This document shows positions 54,620-62,467 of a stretch of 64,000 nucleotides of DNA, piece by piece. The stretch spans positions 1 to 64,000 of the forward strand of contig CACMVZ010000001.1 in the NCBI GenBank assembly GCA_902617285.1, read 5' to 3'. The notes below the pieces were generated by a model, which worked only from the letters and a program-made list of their open reading frames with translations, made no database searches and was not told where the DNA came from. The position numbers were made by a program, and so were the translations under genes. Within the stretch, counting starts at the first letter, position 1. The number at the start of each line of letters is the position of its first letter. This stretch comes from an uncultured Bacteroidota bacterium. Lineage in GTDB: Bacteria; Bacteroidota; Bacteroidia; Flavobacteriales; Flavobacteriaceae.

Positions 54620-56008
54620 ATGACTCTCATAAAAAATATTTCAGGTTTTAGAGGTACAATTGGTGGCGAAAATAGTAAAAATTTAACTCCCATAGATATT
54701 GTTAATTCAATTGCTGCTTTTTCCTTATTAATTAAAGAAAATAATCCTAATTCACCTGATCTTTCAGTTATGACTGGAAGAGATGGAAGAAAATCAGGTG
54801 AAACGATTCATAACATAGTTAATTCTGTCTTTTCATCTATGGGGATAAATGTAATTGATTGTGGAATTTCTACAACACCTACCTTGTGTTGGGGTGTCCT
54901 AAATAATAAATCAGTTGCTGGTCTGATGATAACAGCAAGTCATAATCCAGAGGAATATAATGGCCTAAAATTCTTTAATTCAGATGGTGAGTTTTTAGCT
55001 AGAGAGGAAGTTAATAAACTTATCGAATATTCTGAGCTTGATTCTTTTGACTTTTCATTAAATGAAGGTTTAGGTAAGGTAACTAAATATGATAATTTAA
55101 TAGACGATCACATAGATGCAATTGTTAATTTAGAAATTTTACCATTAAAAGATATTCAGTCCTTAAAACTCTCTGTTGTTGCTGATGCAATAAACTCTGG
55201 TGGCTCTATTGCCATGCCGAAGCTGTTTGAAAGACTATCAATAAACTATAAAATTATCAACTCTGAGATCAATGGCAAATTCTCACATACACCAGAACCA
55301 CTTAAAGAAAACTTACAAGATTTATCACAAAAAATTAAAGAAAATAATGCAGACTTTGGAGTAGCTGTTGATCCCGATGTTGATAGGCTTGTATTCTTTG
55401 ACGAAAACGGTGAAATACTTGGTGAGGAAAATACTCAAGTATACTGCTCAGATTTTGTTTTATCTAAATCAAAAGGTGACACTGTCTCAACACTATCCTC
55501 TTCTAATGCTTTAAAAGATGTGACAAATTCATACGGATGCAACTATCATTATACACCAGTCGGGGAGATGAATGTTGTAAAGAAAATGAAAGAGGTAAAT
55601 GCTGTAGTAGGAGGAGAGGGAGGAGGAGGTATCATCTATCCAGATCTTCACTATGGGAGAGATGCGCTAGTAGGTATTGCTCTATTTCTTGGTTTACTAG
55701 TTAATAAATCAATTAAAGTTTCAAAATTAAGGGATAATTTTCCTATGTATTATATGAAAAAATTAAAGATTTCTCTTAAAGATGCAAGTGAAATAGATCA
55801 GATTTTTAAAAAGTTAGTTTCTAAATATTCAGATCTATCACCAAATACTGAAGATGGAGTTAGAATTGACTTTAACGAAGGTTGGGTGCATATGAGAAAA
55901 TCAAATACAGAACCTATTGTAAGAATTTTTTCTGAATCGGATACTCAAATAAATGCAGACAAAATTGCCATGGATATTGAAAAAGAGATTAATGAACTAG
56001 TTAATTAG
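54620..56008 (+). CDS. glmM: phosphoglucosamine mutase / phosphohexomutase
   Basis: A 462-aa alpha-D-phosphohexomutase; the GlmM role (glucosamine-6-P to glucosamine-1-P for UDP-GlcNAc) is the best guess because the opening MTLIKNISGFRGTIGG is GlmM-like in Bacteroidota. Seen: the phosphoserine Ser107 in TASHNPEEYNG, the metal loop DPDVDRL, the GEGGGG sugar loop and the phosphate-binding RKSNTEP near the end. The start ATG 54620 is chosen; an upstream in-frame ATG (54524) would add 32 residues without similarity and lies inside ggt. Other phosphohexomutases are possible. Confidence 0.85.
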   Translation: MTLIKNISGFRGTIGGENSKNLTPIDIVNSIAAFSLLIKENNPNSPDLSVMTGRDGRKSGETIHNIVNSVFSSMGINVIDCGISTTPTLCWGVLNNKSVAGLMITASHNPEEYNGLKFFNSDGEFLAREEVNKLIEYSELDSFDFSLNEGLGKVTKYDNLIDDHIDAIVNLEILPLKDIQSLKLSVVADAINSGGSIAMPKLFERLSINYKIINSEINGKFSHTPEPLKENLQDLSQKIKENNADFGVAVDPDVDRLVFFDENGEILGEENTQVYCSDFVLSKSKGDTVSTLSSSNALKDVTNSYGCNYHYTPVGEMNVVKKMKEVNAVVGGEGGGGIIYPDLHYGRDALVGIALFLGLLVNKSIKVSKLRDNFPMYYMKKLKISLKDASEIDQIFKKLVSKYSDLSPNTEDGVRIDFNEGWVHMRKSNTEPIVRIFSESDTQINADKIAMDIEKEINELVN

Positions 56009-56860
56009 ATGTTTAAATCTATTATGTGACCAAAAATATTGATTAGGATCTCTGTATACTTGTTCCTCTAGTAATTTAATAAACTGATCTGTTATACTGT
56101 AATCAGAATCCTTCTTATCATATATTTCAATAAATTTAGTTCTGTAATAACCTCTTTTTACTCTATTTACATCTGCAAAAACCACGGAAAGATTATAATC
56201 TCTTGCAAATCTTTCAGCTCCTGTAAATATTGGGACTCTATGTCCAAAAAACTTATTTATATAAGATTTTCCAACTTTGCGTGGTGACTGGTCAGCAGCA
56301 AATCCAAATAAGTAGTACTTATTTCTATCAAGAGACGCCATAAACTCCTTTATGTTATATCTAGAAACTAAGAAGGCCTTATGTTTCTTTCTAATTTTTT
56401 TAAATAATCTATCGAAATATTTATTTGTCATGGGAGTATATATTCCATATCCATTACCTCTTGTTTTATATCCAATTGATAATAACCACTCAAAGTTTGA
56501 GTAATGTCCACATAATAGAATTATGTTCTTCTTTTCTTTCTGAATTTTTTTTAATACATCAATATTCTCATATGTGTACCTTTCTGTCATCTGTTTTTCA
56601 TTCATACCATATGCTTTGATACTTTCAATTGTAATATCTGAAAAGTGTTTATAGAATCCTTTTTCAATCTCACGAAGCTCTTTTTCTTCCTTATCAGGGA
56701 AAACAAGTTCTAGGTTTTTTCGTACAGTCTTCAGCCTATACTTAAAAACTTTATAAAGAAGGAAATTAACAAAATCAGATATCTTGTAAACAACACAGAA
56801 AGGTTGTAGGGATATAAGTTTAATTAAGGGATAAAATAATAGGTATGTTAAAAGTTGCAA
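55997..56860 (-). CDS. LpxL/HtrB-like lysophospholipid/lipid A acyltransferase
   Basis: A 287-aa acyltransferase of the HtrB/LpxL type. The Hx4E active-site motif is HYSNFE with His119 and Glu124, in the strand LLCGHYSNFEW; ADQSPRKVGKS and FFGHRVPIFTGAERFA follow. The N-terminal hydrophobic segment (about 1-30) anchors it to the inner membrane. It probably adds a late acyl chain to lipid A. It starts 3 bp after the TlpA-like gene and overlaps the convergent glmM-like gene by 12 bp. Confidence 0.9.
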   Translation of the reverse strand: MQLLTYLLFYPLIKLISLQPFCVVYKISDFVNFLLYKVFKYRLKTVRKNLELVFPDKEEKELREIEKGFYKHFSDITIESIKAYGMNEKQMTERYTYENIDVLKKIQKEKKNIILLCGHYSNFEWLLSIGYKTRGNGYGIYTPMTNKYFDRLFKKIRKKHKAFLVSRYNIKEFMASLDRNKYYLFGFAADQSPRKVGKSYINKFFGHRVPIFTGAERFARDYNLSVVFADVNRVKRGYYRTKFIEIYDKKDSDYSITDQFIKLLEEQVYRDPNQYFWSHNRFKHLIN

Positions 56861-56863
56861 TTA

Positions 56864-57979
56864 TCAGTCATTTAATGATAATGCAAATTTAATTCTTTCT
56901 TCGAGATCGTTTCCTCTCAAATTTTTACCAATTACAGTTCCGGTATTATCAATTAGATACGACTGAGGGATTGCTCTAATGCTATACCTTCTAGCAACAG
57001 GATCATTCCAAAAACTAAGATTTGAAACTTGAGTCCATAATAAGTTATCATCTTCTATAGCCTGTTCCCATTGTTCTTTTGTTCTATCAAGAGAAACTCC
57101 TATGATATCAAATCCATTCTGGTTGTACTTCTTATATAGTCTAACAAGGTTAGGATTTTCAACTCTACACGGTCTACACCAAGCAGCCCAAAAATCAAGT
57201 AGAGTTACTGAATTGCTCTCAGTAATTTTGCTCAAGGTAATATTAGACCCATCTATGCCAGGAGCAGTGAAATCTGGTGCTATTTCGCCCACTTCTATTG
57301 GATCTTCATATTGGCTTAATAAACTAGCTATGTTCTTACCAACACCACTGACTTTGATTCTATTTGAAAAACTCTCATATACATCAATTATACTATCCTT
57401 GTTTACTTTATTTTCAACCATAAATACCTCAAGAAGAAGTGCAGACATATATGAATCTAAATTATCTATTATGAAATCCCATTCGTACAAAAGCACTTCT
57501 CTTTCTTTTTTATTATAATCTTTCTCTAGCTCTTTTGCTGTTGCAACATCCCCATTCATAATTGCATCTTGAGCAGAGGACGCAATGCTATTCATATTAT
57601 CTACGAGAGATTTTGTTTCTAATTTGTATTTTACAAAATCATCATTTGAAATAGTTCCTGAAACAGTTGATTTCGAAATATTGTTTTTATCTATATCAGC
57701 AGTAATTTCTCCTGTTTCTAGAATTGCTAAAACATATCCATTGACACCTTCAACTTGAATATAACTAATTTCGGGGGTAGCAGATATACCTTTGAAAGAG
57801 AACTGGTTAGATTTAACCGAAGTAGAATCTTTGATAAAAGGTTGATTGTTCTGGTCAGCTTGAAGAATGTATACTTTAGTATCATCAATAACGTCAATAG
57901 TACCATTTATAACAAAGCTATTATCGTTGTTACAAGAAGATAACAGAGCAAGAACTAAAGTAATATAAATATATCTCAT
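56864..57979 (-). CDS. TlpA-like thioredoxin lipoprotein
   Basis: A 371-aa lipoprotein from ATG 57979 (MRYIYITLVLALLSSC, Cys16); an ATG 81 bp further upstream would put a hydrophilic stretch before the signal. Order: DUF4369-like beta domain (about 20-110), helical linker (about 115-225), then a TlpA/AhpC-type thioredoxin domain with the redox Cys268 and Cys271 in WAAWCRPCRVENP. It likely keeps periplasmic thiols reduced. Its -7 box matches the consensus. It is cotranscribed with the acyltransferase gene and divergent from the FAD oxidoreductase gene. Confidence 0.92.
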   Translation of the reverse strand: MRYIYITLVLALLSSCNNDNSFVINGTIDVIDDTKVYILQADQNNQPFIKDSTSVKSNQFSFKGISATPEISYIQVEGVNGYVLAILETGEITADIDKNNISKSTVSGTISNDDFVKYKLETKSLVDNMNSIASSAQDAIMNGDVATAKELEKDYNKKEREVLLYEWDFIIDNLDSYMSALLLEVFMVENKVNKDSIIDVYESFSNRIKVSGVGKNIASLLSQYEDPIEVGEIAPDFTAPGIDGSNITLSKITESNSVTLLDFWAAWCRPCRVENPNLVRLYKKYNQNGFDIIGVSLDRTKEQWEQAIEDDNLLWTQVSNLSFWNDPVARRYSIRAIPQSYLIDNTGTVIGKNLRGNDLEERIKFALSLND

Positions 57980-57994
57980 CAAATAAAACTTGGA

Positions 57995-58002
57995 CAAATT
58001 TA
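57995..58002 (-). promoter_or_regulatory. -7 box upstream of the TlpA-like gene
   Basis: TAAATTTG on the minus strand, 15 bases before the chosen ATG (57979). It supports that start over the longer one at 58060. No well-spaced TTG is seen. Confidence 0.42.
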
Positions 58003-58046
58003 GTCTTTTAAAATTAATATCTTTAGTTAACTTTTTGTTAAGGAAA

Positions 58047-59435
58047 ATGTCTGATATCAAAATAATTTCTCTTTTTGAAAATATACTAGATAAATCATCA
58101 ATTATAACAGGTGAAAACCTTAAATCAAGATTTTATCATATATGGAAAACAGACATACCTCTTGAGTCAATTTGTCTACTTCTACCTAAAGACACAGAAG
58201 AAGTGTCAGCTATTCTAAAAATTTGTAACGATAATGATCAAGAAATAATTATCCATGGAGGGTTAACAAACCTTGTTGGTTCTACACAATCTAGTAAAAA
58301 TCAAGTAGTTGTATCTCTTGAAAAAATGAACAGAATAATTGAAATTGACCAGAAAGGTAAAACCGTTACATGTGAGTCTGGAGTTATCATTGAGGATATT
58401 ATTAATTCCGTTAAAGAAAAAGATCTTCTTCTTCCATTAAATTTTGGAGCAAGAGGTTCTGCGCAAATAGGAGGTGCAGTTTCAACTAATGCTGGAGGAT
58501 TAAGAGTGTTTAAATATGGTATGACAAGGAGTTTAGTCCTGGGTTTAGAGGCAGTTCTTCCAGATGGAACTATAATATCATCATTAAAAAAATTAATGAA
58601 AGACAATTCAGGTTATGATTTAAAACAGTTTTTTATTGGATCTGAAGGAACTCTAGGAATAGTGACAAAAGTTGTTCTTAGATTATATCAGCATCCTAAA
58701 ACTAGATATACTGCTCTTGCTGTTACTAATGATTACCAGAAGGTTTTAGACTTATTAAAGTTTATGGAAGATAAAATTTCAAAAAACCTTACAGCTTTTG
58801 AGCTTCTATGGAATGATACCTACAAGCAAATGGTAAGTGATAAAACGATGTATAATAAATATCTTCCCGATAACTATAAATACTATGTTTTTATTGAGTA
58901 TATGGGTGGTGATTTTGAAAATGACTACGATACTTTTGAAAAAACTGTTATGAAGTCACTTGAGAAAGGGCTTGTGGATGATGCAGTATTGGGTAAGGAT
59001 GAAAAAGAGCAATTAAATATATGGGGAATTAGAGAGGATGTCGCTGTTTTAGCAGAAGAAAAAAAATTTGATCAGCAATTTGATATCAGTATACCTGTGG
59101 CACTAATTGGAGAAGTGATTGATAAAACAATTATAGAGCTCAGAAACTGTCCAGGTGTAGAAACAATATTTCCTTTTGGACATGTGGCAGATGGTAACAT
59201 ACATTTTATAATTGGAAAGGATTCAGATGATGATGATTTAAAATCTAAGATTAACGAAATAATCTATAGTAATACAGAGCTAGTTAAAGGTTCAATCTCT
59301 GCAGAACATGGTATTGGGCTTGATAAAAAGAAATACTTGATAAAGAGCAGGAGTAAAGATGAAATTGAACTAATGAGACTTATTAAAAAATCTATTGATC
59401 CTAAAAATATATTAAATCCCGGTAGAGTATTTTAA
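58047..59435 (+). CDS. FAD-linked 2-hydroxyacid oxidoreductase (GlcD/D-2-HGDH type)
   Basis: A 462-aa flavoprotein: the FAD_binding_4 domain (about 30-200) with IIHGGLTNLVGSTQ, NFGARGSAQIGGAVSTNAGGLRVFKYG and IGSEGTLGIVTKVVL, and the C-terminal oxidase domain with FPFGHVADGNIHF and SAEHGIGLDKK. The family oxidises D-lactate, glycolate or D-2-hydroxyglutarate; I cannot pick one. ATG 58047 is used rather than 57990 because the earlier ATG lies in the promoter region and the former has AAGGA just before it, one of few Shine-Dalgarno-like sites here. The aroC gene follows by 29 bp. Confidence 0.88.
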   Translation: MSDIKIISLFENILDKSSIITGENLKSRFYHIWKTDIPLESICLLLPKDTEEVSAILKICNDNDQEIIIHGGLTNLVGSTQSSKNQVVVSLEKMNRIIEIDQKGKTVTCESGVIIEDIINSVKEKDLLLPLNFGARGSAQIGGAVSTNAGGLRVFKYGMTRSLVLGLEAVLPDGTIISSLKKLMKDNSGYDLKQFFIGSEGTLGIVTKVVLRLYQHPKTRYTALAVTNDYQKVLDLLKFMEDKISKNLTAFELLWNDTYKQMVSDKTMYNKYLPDNYKYYVFIEYMGGDFENDYDTFEKTVMKSLEKGLVDDAVLGKDEKEQLNIWGIREDVAVLAEEKKFDQQFDISIPVALIGEVIDKTIIELRNCPGVETIFPFGHVADGNIHFIIGKDSDDDDLKSKINEIIYSNTELVKGSISAEHGIGLDKKKYLIKSRSKDEIELMRLIKKSIDPKNILNPGRVF

Positions 59436-59464
59436 TTTAAGGTACTATCTTTATAATTCAAGCT

Positions 59465-60529
59465 ATGGCAGGAAATTCATTCGGTAATATCTTTAAAATT
59501 TCATCCTTTGGTGAGTCCCATGGAAAAGCTCTAGGAGGAGTCATAGACGGTTGTCCTGCAGGTGTAAATATTGATCTAGTTTTTATTAATTCAGAATTAA
59601 ATAGAAGAAGACCTGGGCAATCCGAAATAGTTACTCAAAGAAAAGAAGATGATTCTGTTGAGTTTTTATCTGGAATCTTTGAAGGTAAATCAACAGGAAC
59701 TCCCATTGGATTTATAATTGTTAATCAAGATCAAAAATCAAAAGATTACTCACATATAAAAGACAGCTATAGACCATCACATGCAGATTTTGTGTATGAT
59801 AAGAAATATGGTTTTAGAGATTATAGAGGTGGTGGTAGAAGTTCAGCTAGAGAAACTGTTGTAAGGGTTGTCGCCGGTGCTATAGCTAAGCTTCTTTTAA
59901 AAGATATTAAGATAAACGCTTTTGTTTCATCAGTTGGAAAAATCAAATACGAATATGAAAATTTAAATGTTGATTTTGAAAATATTGAAAAATCAATTGT
60001 AAGATGTCCAGATCTTGATAAATCAAAAGAGATGGAAGACTTAATTAAACAAACAAGAAAAAATGGAGATACAGTCGGTGGCATTATTTCTTGCATTATA
60101 AGTGGAGCTCCAGTTGGTCTAGGAGAACCAGTTTTTAACAAGCTTCATGCTGAACTTGGAAAAGCTATGCTTTCAATAAATGCTGTTAAAGGATTTGAAT
60201 TTGGAAGTGGCTTTAAAGGTTCTGAAATGAATGGATCTGAACATAATGATTCATTTAATAAAGATGGATCAACAAAGACTAACTATTCAGGTGGTGTTCA
60301 AGGTGGTATATCAAATGGTATGGATATATATTTTAATATTGCATTTAAGCCTGTTTCTACAATAATGAGAGATCAGGACTCCATAGATAGTGAGGGTAAT
60401 AAAGTAAAAGTACAAGGTAAAGGTAGGCATGACCCATGTGTTGTGCCAAGAGCAGTACCAATTGTTGAAGCAATGGCTGCATTAGTTCTTGCAGACTATT
60501 TTTTACTAAACAAACTTTCTAAAATTTAG
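59465..60529 (+). CDS. aroC: chorismate synthase
   Basis: Makes chorismate from EPSP with reduced FMN, the last step of the shared aromatic pathway. The 354-aa chain is normal. Seen: [27 protein letters not shown] (about 5-31), [40 protein letters not shown], and [18 protein letters not shown]. It lies 29 bp after the FAD oxidoreductase gene and 2 bp before the symporter gene in one run; aroK is at the other end of the window. Confidence 0.97.
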   Translation: MAGNSFGNIFKISSFGESHGKALGGVIDGCPAGVNIDLVFINSELNRRRPGQSEIVTQRKEDDSVEFLSGIFEGKSTGTPIGFIIVNQDQKSKDYSHIKDSYRPSHADFVYDKKYGFRDYRGGGRSSARETVVRVVAGAIAKLLLKDIKINAFVSSVGKIKYEYENLNVDFENIEKSIVRCPDLDKSKEMEDLIKQTRKNGDTVGGIISCIISGAPVGLGEPVFNKLHAELGKAMLSINAVKGFEFGSGFKGSEMNGSEHNDSFNKDGSTKTNYSGGVQGGISNGMDIYFNIAFKPVSTIMRDQDSIDSEGNKVKVQGKGRHDPCVVPRAVPIVEAMAALVLADYFLLNKLSKI

Positions 60530-60531
60530 TT

Positions 60532-61809
60532 ATGAAACTACACTGGAAAATAATTATTGGAATGGTTTTAGGTGTTGTTTTTGGACTTGTAATGTCTCAA
60601 ACATCATTTGGATCTGACTTAATAAAAGATTGGGTAAAACCATTTGGCACAATATTTATAAATCTACTTAAACTAATAGCTATGCCATTAATTTTAGCTT
60701 CTTTAGTAAAGGGTATTTCTGATCTAAAAGATATTTCTAAATTATCTACTATTGGAACTAGAACACTTGGAATTTATATCTGTACAACAGTAACAGCAGT
60801 TGTTATTGGGCTAATCCTTGTAAATATTGTTGAGCCAGGAAGTACTATTACAGAAGAAACAAGAATTGATCTTATTCAAGAGTATGAACAGGGTGTAATT
60901 GAGAAGCAACAACAAGCTCAGCAGCAAGCAGAAAGCGGTCCTCTGCAGCCATTAGTTGATATTGTTCCAGCAAATATATTTGATGCTGCTACAAATAATA
61001 GAAACATGCTTCAGGTTATTTTCTTTGCAATATTCTTTGGAATTGGAATAATATTGGTTGATCCAAAACTTGCTAAACCTGTAAAAGATTTTTTTGATGG
61101 TCTAAATTCTATAATACTAAAGCTAATTGACTTAATAATGGAGTCTGCTCCATATGGTGTATTTGCTCTTCTAGCAACATTAGTTGTAGAATCTCCTAGC
61201 TTAGACTTATTTATTGCACTAGGAATGTATTCTGTAACTCTTATAATTGGTTTAATTCTAATGATTGTAGTTTATAATATTATTGTTAAACTTATAACCA
61301 ATACAAATCCTTCTAAATTCATGAAGGGTATTTCTGCTGCCCAATTACTGGGTTTCTCAACAAGTTCAAGTGCTGCTACACTTCCTGTTACAATGGACTG
61401 TGCTGAAAAGAACTTAGGTGTGGATAAAGAAATATCAAGTTTTGTTCTTCCTATTGGAGCAACAGTTAACATGGATGGAACTAGTGTTTACCAGGCAGTT
61501 GCTGCTGTATTTATAGCTCAAGCATTTGGTTTAGATCTTAGCCTTGGTGCTCAATTAGGAATTATAGTTACTGCTACTCTTGCTTCAATTGGAGCTGCTG
61601 CTGTTCCTAGTGCAGGAATTGTAATGCTTGTAATTGTTCTTGGTCAAGCAGGTATACCAGAGGCTGGACTAGCTTTAATAATTGCTGTAGATAGGCCCCT
61701 CGATATGTGTAGGACTATAGTTAATGTTACAGGAGATGCTGCGGTTTCAATGATTGTTGCAAAATCTGTTGGAAAATTAAAGGATCCGAAAGATGTCAAT
61801 AAAAATTGA
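60532..61809 (+). CDS. dicarboxylate/amino acid:cation symporter (DAACS family)
   Basis: An inner-membrane transporter of 425 aa that takes up C4-dicarboxylates or Asp/Glu with H+ or Na+. Hydrophobic helices cover the chain, with the HP1 Ser-rich motif STSSSAATLPVTMDC and the conserved NMDGTSVYQAVAAVFIAQAF and the DRPLDMCRTIVNVTGDAA segment of the C-terminal half. A Gln-rich loop (EKQQQAQQQAESG) lies near 125-138. It begins 2 bp after aroC and overlaps ung by 17 bp. Confidence 0.93.
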   Translation: MKLHWKIIIGMVLGVVFGLVMSQTSFGSDLIKDWVKPFGTIFINLLKLIAMPLILASLVKGISDLKDISKLSTIGTRTLGIYICTTVTAVVIGLILVNIVEPGSTITEETRIDLIQEYEQGVIEKQQQAQQQAESGPLQPLVDIVPANIFDAATNNRNMLQVIFFAIFFGIGIILVDPKLAKPVKDFFDGLNSIILKLIDLIMESAPYGVFALLATLVVESPSLDLFIALGMYSVTLIIGLILMIVVYNIIVKLITNTNPSKFMKGISAAQLLGFSTSSSAATLPVTMDCAEKNLGVDKEISSFVLPIGATVNMDGTSVYQAVAAVFIAQAFGLDLSLGAQLGIIVTATLASIGAAAVPSAGIVMLVIVLGQAGIPEAGLALIIAVDRPLDMCRTIVNVTGDAAVSMIVAKSVGKLKDPKDVNKN

Positions 61810-62467
61810 AGATTCTTGGAAACAGCTTCTAAATTCAGAATTCAATAAAAATTATTTTAAAGAACTTATTTCATTTGTAAAAAGTGAATATTCATCCTCT
61901 ATTTGCTATCCAAAGGGATCCCAAATATTTTCAGCTTTTGATAATTGTCCAATTAATGAACTAAAAGTTGTTATAATTGGTCAAGATCCTTATCACGGAC
62001 CAAATCAGGCAAATGGATTATGTTTTTCTGTTAACAAAGGAATTGTTCATCCTCCATCATTAATGAATATTTTTAAAGAGATAGAATCTGACTTAGGTAT
62101 TAAATTTAAAGATAGAAATGGAGATCTAAGTGTTTGGTCTAAACAAGGTGTTATGCTTTTAAATGCTACATTAACAGTAAAGCAAGGATTAGCTGGAAGT
62201 CATCAAAATAAAGGATGGGAATCATTCACAGATAGAGTCATTGAAATAATATCTGATGAAACAAATAATACTGTATTTTTATTATGGGGTTCTTTTGCAA
62301 AGCAAAAAAAGAAACTAATTGATAATAAAAAGCATAAAATCCTTGAATCAGGTCATCCTTCTCCTCTAAGTGCTAATAGAGGCCTATGGTTTGGTAACAA
62401 GCATTTTAGTCTATGCAATGAACATCTAAAAACAAATGGGAAAAAAGAGATTGATTGGTCTTTATGA
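61793..62467 (+). CDS. ung: uracil-DNA glycosylase
   Basis: Removes uracil from DNA. The 224-aa family-1 enzyme shows the water-activating loop IIGQDPYHGP with Asp65 and His68, PPSLMNIFKE, LLNATLTV, and the Leu-intercalation motif HPSPLSANRG near the C-terminus. It overlaps the symporter gene by 17 bp and the next E1 gene by 4 bp (ATGA), so it is translationally coupled in this run. Confidence 0.97.
   Translation: MSIKIEDSWKQLLNSEFNKNYFKELISFVKSEYSSSICYPKGSQIFSAFDNCPINELKVVIIGQDPYHGPNQANGLCFSVNKGIVHPPSLMNIFKEIESDLGIKFKDRNGDLSVWSKQGVMLLNATLTVKQGLAGSHQNKGWESFTDRVIEIISDETNNTVFLLWGSFAKQKKKLIDNKKHKILESGHPSPLSANRGLWFGNKHFSLCNEHLKTNGKKEIDWSL

Noticed and set aside
57102-57518. A 138-codon open frame opposite the TlpA-like gene
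   Set aside because: It is antisense to a well-supported gene, has no family resemblance and is expected by chance in AT-rich coding DNA.
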